From Bradyrhizobiaceae bacterium PARB1 (lineage in GTDB: Bacteria > Pseudomonadota > Alphaproteobacteria > Rhizobiales > Xanthobacteraceae): a DNA stretch of 64,000 nt. Made by a program: the position numbers and the translations under genes. The notes below the pieces were generated by a model, which saw nothing but the letters and a program-made list of their open reading frames with translations, was not told the origin of the DNA and ran no database searches. Below, piece after piece: positions 42,172 through 51,796 of the stretch (the stretch's first letter is position 1; every line of letters starts with the position of its first letter). The stretch spans positions 1 to 64,000 of the forward strand of contig NKIY01000016.1 of NCBI GenBank assembly GCA_002256345.1. The letters run 5' to 3'.

Positions 42172-44886
42172 TCAGAGCCATTGTCCGAACCGGCGGATGT
42201 AGACGGTCTTCATCAGTTGAGCGACGAGGCAGTAGCAGAGCAGCGTGCCAGCCAGCCACGGGAAGTAAGCGATAGGCAGTGGCTGCAATCCGATGGCCGC
42301 GCCCAGCGGAGAGAAAGGCAAATAAATCCCCAGCACACAGATGACGCTCGACATCAGCAGCACTGGCAAAGCCGCTGTACTGTTGACGAATGGAATCTTC
42401 TGGGTACGCAGCATGTGGACCACGAGTGTCTGAGAAAGAAGGCCCTCGATGAACCAGCCCGACTGAAAGAGCGACTGATGCTCTGGAGCATTGGCGGCAA
42501 AGACGAACCACATCAGAGCGAACGTCGTGATGTCGAAGATCGAGGACGTCGGTCCGATCCAGATCATGAAGCGACCGATATTCTTGGCATCCCACTTCCG
42601 CGGCCTGCTGAGGAATTCCTTGTCCATGTGATCCCAAGGCAGCGCCAATTGGGAAATGTCGTACATCAGGTTTTGCACGAGCAAATGGATCGACAGCATC
42701 GGCAGGAACGGAATGAATGCGCTCGCCACCAGCACCGAAAACACATTTCCGAAGTTGGAGCTGGCGGTCATATTGAGGTATTTCATGATGTTGCCGAAGG
42801 TTTCGCGCCCCTTCAGCACACCCTCCTCAAGAACCATCAAGCTCTTCTCGAGCAGGATAATATCGGCCGACTCCTTCGCGATATCAGCGCCGCTGTCGAC
42901 GGAAATGCCAACATCGGCATCGCGCAGCGCCGGAGCGTCATTGATGCCGTCGCCGAGGAAGCCGACGGTGTGCCCGTTGGCCTGGAGTGCCTGTAGCACG
43001 CGTGACTTCTGAAGCGGCGTCAGCTTCGCGAAGATCGTCCGCTCCTCGACCAAGGTCCGGAGTGCGGCGTCGTCCAGTTTTTCAATATCGCGACCGAGCA
43101 CCGGCTGGCCCGGTTCAAGTCCCACTTCACGGCAGATCTTGCTGCTGACAACCGCATTGTCGCCGGTAAGAACCTTGACCCTGACGCCGTGTTCGGCGAG
43201 CGCCGCGATCGCTGGTCCAGCCGTCTCCTTCGGCGGGTCGAGGAAAGTCAGGAACCCCTGAATCGTGAGATCGGTTTCGTCCTCGATGGCATAATGCGTA
43301 TTGGTGTCGGACGCCGCGAACTCACGGGTGGCGACGACCAGCACACGGAACCCGTCTTCGTTGTAGGCGCGTGCCAGCGCGGCCAGGCTTTTGCGCTCCG
43401 CGTCGCCGAGGCGGATTACGCCTTCGCCACTCCTGACGCGCGTGGAGATTGACAGCATCTCCTCCACTGCGCCCTTGCAGATGAGCAGATGATCTCCCGC
43501 TTCGCCCTCGACGACCACCGAGAGCCGGCGACGCACGAAGTCGAAGGGCAACTCGTCGACTTTCCGGTAGCTCGCGGCTGCGTTCGTGATGGCTGGCTCC
43601 GCGCCGGCAAATCGCACGACGGCCTGGTCCATCAAGTTCTTCACGCCGCTCTGGTGATAGCTGTTCAACCAGCCCAACCGGAGAACGTCGGCGTTTGGTT
43701 GCCCGGTAACGTCGACGTGGTGCTCCAGAATGATCTTGTCCTGGGTAAGCGTGCCGGTCTTGTCCGTGCAGAGAACATCCATCGCGCCGAAGTTCTGAAT
43801 GGCGTTGAGCCGCTTCACGACGACCTTGCGCCGGGCCATTGCAACGGCGCCCTTGGCGAGATTCGACGAAACGATCATCGGCAGCATTTCGGGGGTAAGT
43901 CCGACGGCGACGGCAAGGCCGAACAACAGCGCTTCCACCCAGTCGCCTTTGGTCAGGCCGTTGATGACAAAGACGACAGGAACCATGACGAGCATGAAGC
44001 GGATGAGCAGCCAGCTCACACTGTTGATGCCGCGATCGAACGCCGTTTGAGCGCGCGATCCGACGATCGCCTTGGCTAACGATCCGAAATAGGTGCGAGC
44101 ACCCGTGGCAACGACAAGCGCGGTCGCCGTGCCGCTCACGACGTTGGTGCCCATGAAGCAGACGTTGGGCATGTCGAGCGCGTTCATTTCGCTGGACGCT
44201 ACGCTCGCCGCGGACTTCTCGGCGACAGACCCGAGCGTGTCATACTTCTCAACAGGGATGGCCTCACCGGTGAGCACTGCCTGGCTCACAAACAGATCGC
44301 GGGATTCGATCAGCCTCACGTCTGCCGGGATCATATCCCCTGCTGAAAGACGCACGATGTCGCCGGCGACGATCTCTCGCATCGGGATTTCGAATGCTTC
44401 GGGATTTGACGTTGCCGATCCTCGACGAAGAACCGTCGCCGTCGTGCGGACCATCGCCTTCAGAGCTTCGGCCGCAGCGCTCGATCGGTACTCCTGAACG
44501 AAGCGCATCAAGGCGCTGGCAAGCACCATCACGATGATGATGGTGACTTTTGTCGGATCCGCATCCTCGCCATGTTGAAGCCGAAGCCAGATGTCCGTTA
44601 CAGCGCTGATCCCAGCCAGGATCAGCAGCACTGCAATGAACGGATTCTTGAAAGCGCCAAAAAACTGAACAACCGCTGGCAGGCGTCGCTCTTGCGCAAC
44701 CTCATTGGGGCCGTCTTTTGCCAGCCGTTCGATCGCATCTCGGGCAATCAGGCCGTTGCGGTCGCCTTTGACGTTTTCGAAGGTGTCATCCAACCCATTC
44801 TGGGCTTCACGGACCGCCTTCATCGACAGCTTGCGTTCGTCTTTTCCGCGCGGCTTGAGAGCCGCCTTGAGGATGGGGGCATTCAT
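42172..44886 (-). CDS. mgtA: MgtA-type magnesium P-type ATPase (904 aa)
   Basis: A P3-type magnesium-translocating ATPase. The phosphorylation motif DKTGTLT lies near residue 376, the A-domain motif LTGEAIPVEKY near 190, and GDGINDAPALRDADVGI near 640. About ten membrane segments are visible and the length matches MgtA/MgtB (about 900). It imports Mg2+ from the periplasm. The ATG at 44886 has an AGGAGATTC site; a longer frame to 45057 is not supported. No M-box or other known riboswitch was recognised in the leader. Confidence 0.93.
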   Translation of the reverse strand: MNAPILKAALKPRGKDERKLSMKAVREAQNGLDDTFENVKGDRNGLIARDAIERLAKDGPNEVAQERRLPAVVQFFGAFKNPFIAVLLILAGISAVTDIWLRLQHGEDADPTKVTIIIVMVLASALMRFVQEYRSSAAAEALKAMVRTTATVLRRGSATSNPEAFEIPMREIVAGDIVRLSAGDMIPADVRLIESRDLFVSQAVLTGEAIPVEKYDTLGSVAEKSAASVASSEMNALDMPNVCFMGTNVVSGTATALVVATGARTYFGSLAKAIVGSRAQTAFDRGINSVSWLLIRFMLVMVPVVFVINGLTKGDWVEALLFGLAVAVGLTPEMLPMIVSSNLAKGAVAMARRKVVVKRLNAIQNFGAMDVLCTDKTGTLTQDKIILEHHVDVTGQPNADVLRLGWLNSYHQSGVKNLMDQAVVRFAGAEPAITNAAASYRKVDELPFDFVRRRLSVVVEGEAGDHLLICKGAVEEMLSISTRVRSGEGVIRLGDAERKSLAALARAYNEDGFRVLVVATREFAASDTNTHYAIEDETDLTIQGFLTFLDPPKETAGPAIAALAEHGVRVKVLTGDNAVVSSKICREVGLEPGQPVLGRDIEKLDDAALRTLVEERTIFAKLTPLQKSRVLQALQANGHTVGFLGDGINDAPALRDADVGISVDSGADIAKESADIILLEKSLMVLEEGVLKGRETFGNIMKYLNMTASSNFGNVFSVLVASAFIPFLPMLSIHLLVQNLMYDISQLALPWDHMDKEFLSRPRKWDAKNIGRFMIWIGPTSSIFDITTFALMWFVFAANAPEHQSLFQSGWFIEGLLSQTLVVHMLRTQKIPFVNSTAALPVLLMSSVICVLGIYLPFSPLGAAIGLQPLPIAYFPWLAGTLLCYCLVAQLMKTVYIRRFGQWL

Positions 44887-45189
44887 TGGATGAATCTCCT
44901 GCCGCAAGCGCCGAGACCATGCGCCTCTCGGCACGGTCTTCGGCGCTTGGGGTCTTGGTCGGCTGAGGGGATAATGAAACCGATGCATCTTCACGACGCT
45001 CGGCATTCGGACCGCGCTTGAGCAGCGCAGCCGCTCTTCACCAGGGAGGGTCCGCACCTTCGCGCGACCGTGCGATTCTGCGCGAGTACGGATTGCCGCC
45101 CCGGCGGGGGTGAAGCCCGTCCAGGCCGGCGGACACCAGAACCATCGCCGTGCTGGCCTTATGCAGCGTGAGGGAATGCATCACACGCC
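44887..45189. other. 303-base mgtA leader region
   Basis: No gene is supported. It probably contains the mgtA promoter and leader. GC-rich complementary segments (for example GCCGCCCCGGCGG near 45088-45100) could fold, but I cannot assign a riboswitch. Confidence 0.35.
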
Positions 45190-45486
45190 TCACGCCGCAA
45201 AGCGACCATGCTGGTAAACTGCAAGAAGGAGTCCGGCGCGCTCGATCAATCGGCGCAACCCGCCGCCCGTGTCTGGTTCGGCGTCAAGCATCCAGATGCA
45301 TTCGAGCCGACCGGTCTCGCCATTGACACGCCACGCCGCGACCAGTCGAGTCCGGTTCGTGCGGGGAGACTTCGTGAAAGGACGGTCACGCTCGCATCGC
45401 GGGTCGGCGAATGCGGGATTGCGTTTCGGCGAGGCGATCCGCGAAACGCGGAGCGAAGCCGGCAGAGTAAAAAATTGGAGAGTCAT
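45190..45486 (-). CDS. Small conserved-type hypothetical protein (98 aa)
   Basis: The frame has a strong GGAGGTGAG ribosome site six bases before the ATG at 45486, which strongly supports translation. The middle, RTRLVAAWRVNGETGRLECIW (about residues 45-65, quoted in part), resembles a set of small rhizobial proteins with a basic start and a W.....GRLEC.W core; I do not know a function. There is no signal peptide or membrane segment. It precedes mgtA by about 300 bases and may form part of the same transcript. Confidence 0.6.
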   Translation of the reverse strand: MTLQFFTLPASLRVSRIASPKRNPAFADPRCERDRPFTKSPRTNRTRLVAAWRVNGETGRLECIWMLDAEPDTGGGLRRLIERAGLLLAVYQHGRFAA

Positions 45487-46071
45487 GTCTCACCTCCGTG
45501 ACGAGCCGCTCGGCCGTCACAGGCGAGACTGATGATTCAGACTCGCGAGAACGACCTGAGCGGCACGCTTGCTCGACTACTGTCGCTTGGCATTGCTCGT
45601 TGATCCTCATGCGTCGGCAGCGGGTTGGAGCCGCTAGATGACATTGGCTGGATATCACCGTCATTCCTTGAGTGACAGTGTCTTGCGGGGTTGATCCGAT
45701 ATACAAAACAATATCCGGGATATACCATCGTATATTGTAAGGTCTTCGGCGATAACTACCTGCGCAATATCAAGCCGCTTAGACTCACCGGACACGGGCG
45801 CGTCGACTTCACTAGCGATGTGATCGCTCTGATTTATTTCGATCCGAGGTCTAGTGTGGGTATCGATATGGTTCTTGTCGAGCGCATCGTCGCGCGAAGC
45901 CCTCGTCTTCGGCGATTGCTTTATTCGTTGTCCTTAACCTTTCTGAAAGCGGCGTTTCGGTTTCGCCGCACGGGCTTGGATGCCTTTGCCCGACCGACAT
46001 TGCGTTTATCGCAGTGTCTCTTTCGTACTGCCTCTTCGCGGATACGACGTCGTTATGCAGCCGAGCCGAAA
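45487..46071. other. 585-base gap with 21-base spaced GATATAC repeats
   Basis: No gene is well supported here. GATATAC occurs at 45698-45704 and 45719-45725, separated by 21 bases, in an AT-rich region that also contains CGTATATTGTAAG. It may be a promoter region for either the minus-strand mgtA unit or the plus-strand gene at 46072. A frame continuing into the downstream gene begins at 45691, but its first 127 residues look random. Confidence 0.4.
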
Positions 46072-46332
46072 ATGACGTCGGACTCGCGCTTTGTGCTCCG
46101 TCGCCTTTCTCTCAAACTTTTGATCGTGCTGATCTTTGCCGGTGCTCAAAGCCCGCTGCCCTGGGGATTCGGGAAAGCGCTTACGATGATGCTGTTTATG
46201 AGCGCGGCTATCAGCTGTGCCTTGGCCCTCATGAACCACCAACGATTCAGATTGGGAGTCTTGAGCTACTGGGACGAATCTTTGGCCTTTGTCCTGCTCG
46301 GCCAAACCGCGCGGATGGTGTTTCTACGTTGA
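46072..46332 (+). CDS. Small membrane protein (86 aa)
   Basis: Two hydrophobic segments (about residues 13-32, LKLLIVLIFAGAQ, and 36-55, ALTMMLFMSAAISCALALM) are followed by a C-terminal block YWDESLAFVLLGQTARMVFLR (about 66-86). The H/Y-WDE-A end resembles short rhizobial inner-membrane proteins often annotated only as hypothetical. The ATG at 46072 is chosen because the earlier part of the open frame is not protein-like. Function unknown. Confidence 0.5.
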   Translation: MTSDSRFVLRRLSLKLLIVLIFAGAQSPLPWGFGKALTMMLFMSAAISCALALMNHQRFRLGVLSYWDESLAFVLLGQTARMVFLR

Positions 46333-46477
46333 AGTATTGCGAGTGCGCTATGCCGGGGGCTCTCGTCTTCAAAATACTCGCCAATAACCTGCCACGCGAT
46401 ACGGGAATCGCGAAGGTGGCCGTCGAGGCGAGACGCGGGGCAGCGACAACCGCCTGCGGCGTCGTTTGGTATTGGTT

Positions 46478-46723
46478 ATGACGGAGCGTCGCACCACTCG
46501 CCGTCGCCGCACGCTGTTGACGGGGAAGATCATTCTCAATCAGCGATCGTCCGTGATAAGTTGCGTCGTCCGAAACTTGTCGGACACAGGCGCCTGCCTC
46601 GAAGTTCCTGCTGCCCTGAACATTCCGGATGCCTTCGAGCTGAAAATAGAACCTGGCGGCGCTTGCTCACAGTGTCGAATAGTCTGGCGGAGCGCTACGC
46701 GCATCGGCGTGGCGTTCGATTGA
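46478..46723 (+). CDS. Single-domain PilZ protein (81 aa)
   Basis: TERRTTRRRRTLLTGKIIL at the start holds the RxxxR pattern expected for c-di-GMP binding (residues about 3-10). NLSDTGACLEV (about 34-44) corresponds to the D/NxSxxG motif, and a beta-barrel-like strand pattern follows up to RIGVAFD. Single-domain PilZ proteins are numerous in Bradyrhizobiaceae and act as c-di-GMP receptors. The first start at 46466 is in frame but is less likely. There are no metal or transfer links. Confidence 0.78.
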   Translation: MTERRTTRRRRTLLTGKIILNQRSSVISCVVRNLSDTGACLEVPAALNIPDAFELKIEPGGACSQCRIVWRSATRIGVAFD

Positions 46724-47271
46724 CACAAAGCTAGAACGCGCCTTCACTTTCAAGGGCGAGTGTAAAGGCGCTGGCCCGAGATACTGGCCGCGCGCACGGC
46801 GCTGCAGGCGTGACGGCTGATATGGCCGGACGGCAGGCTACAGAAATAACAAGGACAATGTGTGGGGGAAAGAGCCAATCTCACAAGGAGAATGGCGCGC
46901 CGTACTGGATAAAAGTGCGAACGCATATGTGATTGAATCTGCGATTAATTTATTTTGGGGCATCGTGATCCTCTCATCTTTCAGCGTTCGCCGGCTGCCG
47001 CCAATAGCCCCACCCAAACGGGTGCGCCGAACCGAACGCGGAGCTGATATCGGACCAAGTACAAGGTATCCGGTATTTTGCTTCTCCCGGGTCTATGAGG
47101 AAATGACTAGCTCTTTCCAAATCTGGGCCGCGTACGCAGTGGCTCTCTCCTAGTCCTGAAGTCCGCGGCATGTGTGATTGGGTACCGCTGGAATACATCG
47201 CAGAAAATCCCATTCTGCAGCGATGCAAATATCGAGTGCAAAATCGATTAAAAAATAGAGAGCTCCGCGAA
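46724..47271. other. 548-base region without a supported gene
   Basis: A frame at 46860-47153 is open but lacks homology, has a rare-codon-rich composition and no ribosome site; I do not call it. The right part runs into the 3' end of the VIT gene and should contain its terminator, although no clear hairpin was found. AT-rich stretches suggest foreign or degenerate DNA. Confidence 0.4.
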
Positions 47272-47967
47272 CTAGACGGCTCGACCGATGAGGGCACCAA
47301 TGGTCGCAGTTGAGGCCATGGCGACTGCTCCCCAAAACACGACCCGAAGAGTGGGTTTCCATATGCTGGCGCCGCCAGCGCGAGCGCCGATCGCTCCGAG
47401 AACGCCAAGTCCGATGAGGCAGGCAATGGAGACGGTCCAGGTGGCGGTCCAGGCCGGCGACAGGAGAGCGACGGCCAGCGGCAAAGTCGCGCCAGATGCG
47501 AAGGTGACCGCCGAAGTGAAAGCCGCTTGAACTGGCTTCGCCATCACATGACTGGTCAGTCCGAGTTCATCCCGCGCATGGGCCCCGAAGGCGTCCTTTG
47601 CCATCATCTGCTCGGCGACCTGTCGCGCCAGTTCGGGCGTTACACCACGCTGCTCGTAGATCGCGGCGAGTTCGGCCAGCTCCGCTTCAGGTTGCGTGGC
47701 AAGTTCGCGGCGCTCACGCGCCATGTCGGCTTCTTCCGTATCGGCCTGGGAACTGACCGACACATATTCGCCTGCAGCCATCGACATTGCTCCGGCGACG
47801 AGCCCCGCTACGCCAGCAACCAGAATTTCGTGGGAAGCGGCGGTCGCGGCGGCAACACCGACGATCAGACTCGATGTTGAAATCAGCCCGTCATTGGCGC
47901 CTAGCACCGCTGCGCGAAGCCAACCTATTCGTTCGATCAGATGGTTCTCTTTATGAAGGGCTCGCAT
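47272..47967 (-). CDS. VIT1/CCC1-family iron/manganese transporter (231 aa)
   Basis: Five membrane segments: two near residues 18-70, then three near 145-230, flanking a soluble cytosolic loop (about 80-140). The N-terminus NHLIERIGWLRAAVLGANDGLISTSS (quoted in part; about 8-33) and GEYVSVSSQADTEEAD (about 66-81) are typical of VIT1/CCC1, which export or store Fe2+ or Mn2+. It is a stand-alone gene, distinct from the mbfA-like fusion at 63.4 kb. The ATG at 47967 is in agreement with family starts. Confidence 0.88.
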   Translation of the reverse strand: MRALHKENHLIERIGWLRAAVLGANDGLISTSSLIVGVAAATAASHEILVAGVAGLVAGAMSMAAGEYVSVSSQADTEEADMARERRELATQPEAELAELAAIYEQRGVTPELARQVAEQMMAKDAFGAHARDELGLTSHVMAKPVQAAFTSAVTFASGATLPLAVALLSPAWTATWTVSIACLIGLGVLGAIGARAGGASIWKPTLRVVFWGAVAMASTATIGALIGRAV

Positions 47968-48086
47968 GGAACATGGTCCTGAATTACATTTCTAAGGCTT
48001 TGTAACGCGGCGCTGAGCACATAGGAAAAGGCGCCTTGCCTTCGAGATCGATCTGGAAACTTGGCCGGTCAGGCTGATCAATGATG

Positions 48087-48569
48087 CTATCTTCCGATGA
48101 AACGCCTACCGTTCCATCGCCACATACGCTGTAGTCCAAAGCCGCATTCAACTTCAATCGCCGGAGTGTTGTCCAGGCCTCTCAACGTGACTTCATTTGC
48201 CCTGACACTCATCACCAGATGATATCGTCCGTGGTGCGACATGTAGACCTGATGGAGGCATTTTCCGCTGCTACAAAACGTAAGGCGGTCGCCACATCTG
48301 AGTTCATGAAGATGAAGAGCGATGAGACGAACGTTCCCAACGTCAATGAAGCGGCTGAAGCCACGCGTTGTTGTCAATTCATCGCCACATACCTTCCTGT
48401 ATTTTTGAAGGCCTGCCCGCACTTCCGCCGGCAGGTTTTGCACGTAGAAAGGACTGGGTTGATTGTCATGGACAGGAGAACTTGCGAGCGAGAGGGCCGG
48501 CGAGACAAAGAAAAGTGACGTCATAGCGGCTAAGATTGCCACGTCACGGAGCCGATTCGATCTTTTCAT
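48087..48569 (-). CDS. Small secreted protein linked to czcA (160 aa)
   Basis: A signal peptide (about residues 10-30, VAILAAMTSLFFVSPALSLA) leads a mature domain of about 130 residues with at least five cysteines (VCGDE, LRCGDR, FCSSGKC, VECG), suggesting disulfides or metal binding. It shares a four-base overlap with the czcA stop (ATGA), so it is co-translated. I do not recognise the family. It is not a membrane-fusion adaptor: no lipoyl or hairpin domain is visible and it is far too short. A periplasmic metal-handling role is inferred from the operon. Confidence 0.65.
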   Translation of the reverse strand: MKRSNRLRDVAILAAMTSLFFVSPALSLASSPVHDNQPSPFYVQNLPAEVRAGLQKYRKVCGDELTTTRGFSRFIDVGNVRLIALHLHELRCGDRLTFCSSGKCLHQVYMSHHGRYHLVMSVRANEVTLRGLDNTPAIEVECGFGLQRMWRWNGRRFIGR

Positions 48570-51500
48570 GCTGAAACCTCCACTTCCAACGGCTGTTTCT
48601 CTCGTTCGACGACGGCTGCGGAGCGGCGCTCCATCCATCGGTAGATCGCCGGCAACAGCAGCAGCGTCAGAACGGTGGACGACAGGACGCCGCCGATGAC
48701 GACAGTGGCGAGCGGTCGTTGCACCTCCGCTCCCGCGCCCTGTGAAATCGCCATCGGTACGAAGCCGATTCCCGCGACCATGGCGGTCGACAATACCGGA
48801 CGGAGCCGATCCGTGGCGGCTTGCCGGACTGCCTCGATAACAGGCAGCTTCCGCCGCAACGCATTGATATGATCGATCAGAACGAGACCATTCAGCATCG
48901 CGATGCCGGAGACCGCGATAAAGCCGATCGCGGCGGTGATCGAGAATGGCATGTCACGTAGCCAGAGTGCCAGCACGCCACCGGTGATCGCAAACGGAAT
49001 ACCGGTATAGACGACGGCGGCATGACGGACGCTCCCCAACGCCGAATAAACGAGCAAGAAGATCATCAGCAGCGCCGCCGGCACGACGATCATCAGACGG
49101 GCTCGGGCCGCTTCTAGCTGACGGAACTGGCCTCCGAACTCGATGCGATAGGATTCAGGCAGCGCAAGCTTGCCGTCGAGGCGTGCACGCGCTGCGGTCA
49201 CATAACCTTCGATGTCGCTGGTGTTGAGATTGACCATCAAGGCGGCGCGGCGCTTACCATTGTCGTGCAGGATCGGTTCGACCGTTCTCATCTCGCGCAG
49301 ACTTGCAACGCGGTCCAGCGGCACAAGGCCGGACGCGCCGACGCGCAATGGAAGGGAGAGGATCGATTTTGTGTCCGCGCGTAAGGACTCGGGCATACGA
49401 ACGACGATCGCGTGTCGATGCTCTCCGTCCGCGATGAAGCCGACCTCGTCCCCACCGATCGCTGACGCAATGGCACGGTTGACCTCGGCGGTTCCCAGCC
49501 CCAACCGCACCATCGCGTCGTGATTGATCTCGACCACCACACTGTGGGTGCGGCTGGCCGCTTCGAATGCGGCATTGGCGGTGCCGGGCACGCCTTGCAA
49601 TTCCTCTCGCGCCTGCGCGGCGAGCCGCTCAAGCACGTCGTAGTCGTCTCCGAATATCTTGACCGACAGATCCGCCCGCGTGCCCTCCAACATTTCGTTG
49701 AAGCGCATCTCGATAGGCTGCGCGAAAAGGAATGACTGCTCCGGCGCCAGCGCAGTGGCAGCCTTTTCGATCGCCGCAACCAGCTCGCTCTTGTTGCGCG
49801 GCATGTCCGGACCTTGCGGCCATTGGTCGAGCGGCTTGTAGAAGATGTAGAGGTCGTTCTCATTCGGCGGCATCGGGTCGGTCGCAACCGCGCTGGTGCC
49901 GATGCGGGAGAAGGTTCGGGTCACTTGCGGAAAGCGACGCAAAATTTCACGCTCGGTTTGCTGCTCGATCTCAAGGCTACGGTCGAGCGACATCCCCACG
50001 GGCTTGTAGACCATCGCCGTGATGGAGCCCTCATCGAGGCGTGGCGTAAACTGCGAGCCAAGGGTCAGGAATATCCTCAATGCCACGGCCAACAGGACTG
50101 CCGATGGAACGAGAAGGGCAGCGGGATGACGGAGGGCGAAGTCCAGGACGGGACGGTAGCCCCGGATCACGAGGCCGGCGAAGCCACCGTTATGCGTGAT
50201 GTGGTTGTCGGCGGTTATCTCCGGGAGAGAATCTTCCTTTTCACTGACGCTCGGCTGACGCACCTTCTCGCCTCGTAGCAGCCGGGCGCACAGCGCCGGC
50301 ACTAGCGTAAAGGTAACGATCAGCGCCGCTGCCAGCGCCAGCATCACGGCTTGCGCCATCGGCTGAAACAGCTTCCCCTCGACGCCGCCCAGGCTGAGTA
50401 CCGGCACATAAACCAGCGCGATGATGGCCATGCCGAAGAACACGGGCCGCGCCACGCCCCCCGCAGCGTTGATGACGATGCGACGGCGTTCATCGGCCGT
50501 CAGCTCGCGCCCCTTGAGGCGCTGTGCCTCGCCCATCAGACGCAATGTGTTTTCCACGACGACGATCGCGCCATCTACGACCAGGCCGAAGTCGAGCGCG
50601 CCGAGGCTCATCAGATTGCCCGATATACCGAGCGCATGCATGCCCGAGATCATCATGAGAAAGGCCAGCGGGATGACCGACGCGACGATAAATGCCGCGC
50701 GCCAGTTGCCGACCACGATCAGCAATACGACGGCGACCAGCAACGCTCCCTCGCCAAGGTTGCGCTCGACCGTCGCGATGGTGCGATCCACCAATTCTGA
50801 ACGATCGTACTGAACCTGAAGGATCATGCCTTTGGGCAGCGCGGCGCGCAGGTTCGGCAATTGCGCATCGACGCGCCGGGCAACGTCCCGGCTGTTCTGC
50901 CCGACCAGCATCATCACTGTGCCGAGCACGGTTTCCTTGCCGTTGGTGGTCGCGGCGCCATCGCGTGGAGCATGGCCGATGGTCACGGTCGCCAGATCCG
51001 CTACAGTCAGCGGCCGCACGCCACCTGCGAATTTCACGGGTAATGCGCGGATCATCTCCGCCGTCGTGACACGCGCTTCGGTTCGGACGGTGAAGCGTTG
51101 GCCGTTCTTGGTGATGGTCCCGCCGCCGGCATTGGCGACGTTGGCGCCAACAGCCTGGGCAAGCTCGCTCGGCGTGATGCCCGCTGTCGTGAGCTTCTTC
51201 AGATCAGGCTCGATGACAAACTGACGTTCGAGGCCGCCGTTGGAATTGACGTCGGCGACCCCCTCGATCGCGCGCAGCATCGGGCGCACGATATATTCCT
51301 GAGCCTCGAACAACTCCATCAGTTGTTGCCGCTCGTCCAAATCGGACGGCGGTTGCGCCCATTCGAGTGTGTAGTACCAGATTTCGCCAAGCCCGGTGGT
51401 GATCGGAGCGAGGCGCGGCGATGATCCGGCTGGCAGCATGTCGCGCACTGCGGAAAGCCGCTCGTTGACGAATTGGCGTGCGCGAAGCTGGTCCGTGCCG

Positions 51501-51796
51501 TCCTGATAGATGAGCGTGACCTGTGACAGTCCGGTCTTGGTGAGCGATCGCATTTCCCGCAGGCCCGGCTGACCACCCATGCTGCGCTCGATGGGCAGCG
51601 TCACAAGACGCTCGATTTCCTCTGGCGCCAGGGCAGGAACAGTCGTGTTGATCTGCACCTGCACGCCTGTGATGTCGGGAATGACATCGATTTGCAGATT
51701 CACGAAAGACCAGATTCCAAGACCAGCGATCAGCAAAGCGATGATCATCACCGTGGCTGGTCGACCGGTTGTCCATTCCAGAATCCGCCGCGTCAT
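48566..51796 (-). CDS. czcA: CzcA-type heavy-metal RND transporter (1076 aa)
   Basis: A full-length HME-RND protein: twelve membrane segments in the 1+5, 1+5 pattern with two large periplasmic domains. DFGLVVDGAIVVVEN near residues 397-411 is the signature of CzcA-like proteins, which carry divalent ions such as Co, Zn, Cd or Ni, rather than the CusA motif for Cu/Ag. Starts MTRRILEWTTGRPATVM and overlaps the upstream czcC stop (ATGA). It would drive efflux across the cell envelope but needs a CzcB-like adaptor, which is absent from the operon. Confidence 0.92.
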   Translation of the reverse strand: MTRRILEWTTGRPATVMIIALLIAGLGIWSFVNLQIDVIPDITGVQVQINTTVPALAPEEIERLVTLPIERSMGGQPGLREMRSLTKTGLSQVTLIYQDGTDQLRARQFVNERLSAVRDMLPAGSSPRLAPITTGLGEIWYYTLEWAQPPSDLDERQQLMELFEAQEYIVRPMLRAIEGVADVNSNGGLERQFVIEPDLKKLTTAGITPSELAQAVGANVANAGGGTITKNGQRFTVRTEARVTTAEMIRALPVKFAGGVRPLTVADLATVTIGHAPRDGAATTNGKETVLGTVMMLVGQNSRDVARRVDAQLPNLRAALPKGMILQVQYDRSELVDRTIATVERNLGEGALLVAVVLLIVVGNWRAAFIVASVIPLAFLMMISGMHALGISGNLMSLGALDFGLVVDGAIVVVENTLRLMGEAQRLKGRELTADERRRIVINAAGGVARPVFFGMAIIALVYVPVLSLGGVEGKLFQPMAQAVMLALAAALIVTFTLVPALCARLLRGEKVRQPSVSEKEDSLPEITADNHITHNGGFAGLVIRGYRPVLDFALRHPAALLVPSAVLLAVALRIFLTLGSQFTPRLDEGSITAMVYKPVGMSLDRSLEIEQQTEREILRRFPQVTRTFSRIGTSAVATDPMPPNENDLYIFYKPLDQWPQGPDMPRNKSELVAAIEKAATALAPEQSFLFAQPIEMRFNEMLEGTRADLSVKIFGDDYDVLERLAAQAREELQGVPGTANAAFEAASRTHSVVVEINHDAMVRLGLGTAEVNRAIASAIGGDEVGFIADGEHRHAIVVRMPESLRADTKSILSLPLRVGASGLVPLDRVASLREMRTVEPILHDNGKRRAALMVNLNTSDIEGYVTAARARLDGKLALPESYRIEFGGQFRQLEAARARLMIVVPAALLMIFLLVYSALGSVRHAAVVYTGIPFAITGGVLALWLRDMPFSITAAIGFIAVSGIAMLNGLVLIDHINALRRKLPVIEAVRQAATDRLRPVLSTAMVAGIGFVPMAISQGAGAEVQRPLATVVIGGVLSSTVLTLLLLPAIYRWMERRSAAVVEREKQPLEVEVSA

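Noticed and set aside
45691..46071. Longer N-terminus for the small membrane protein at 46072
   Set aside because: The first 127 codons are basic, random-looking sequence without homology; only the last 86 codons look like a protein.
46860..47153. 97-codon open frame before the VIT gene
   Set aside because: No ribosome site, no homology and an atypical amino-acid mix; partly low-complexity intergenic DNA.
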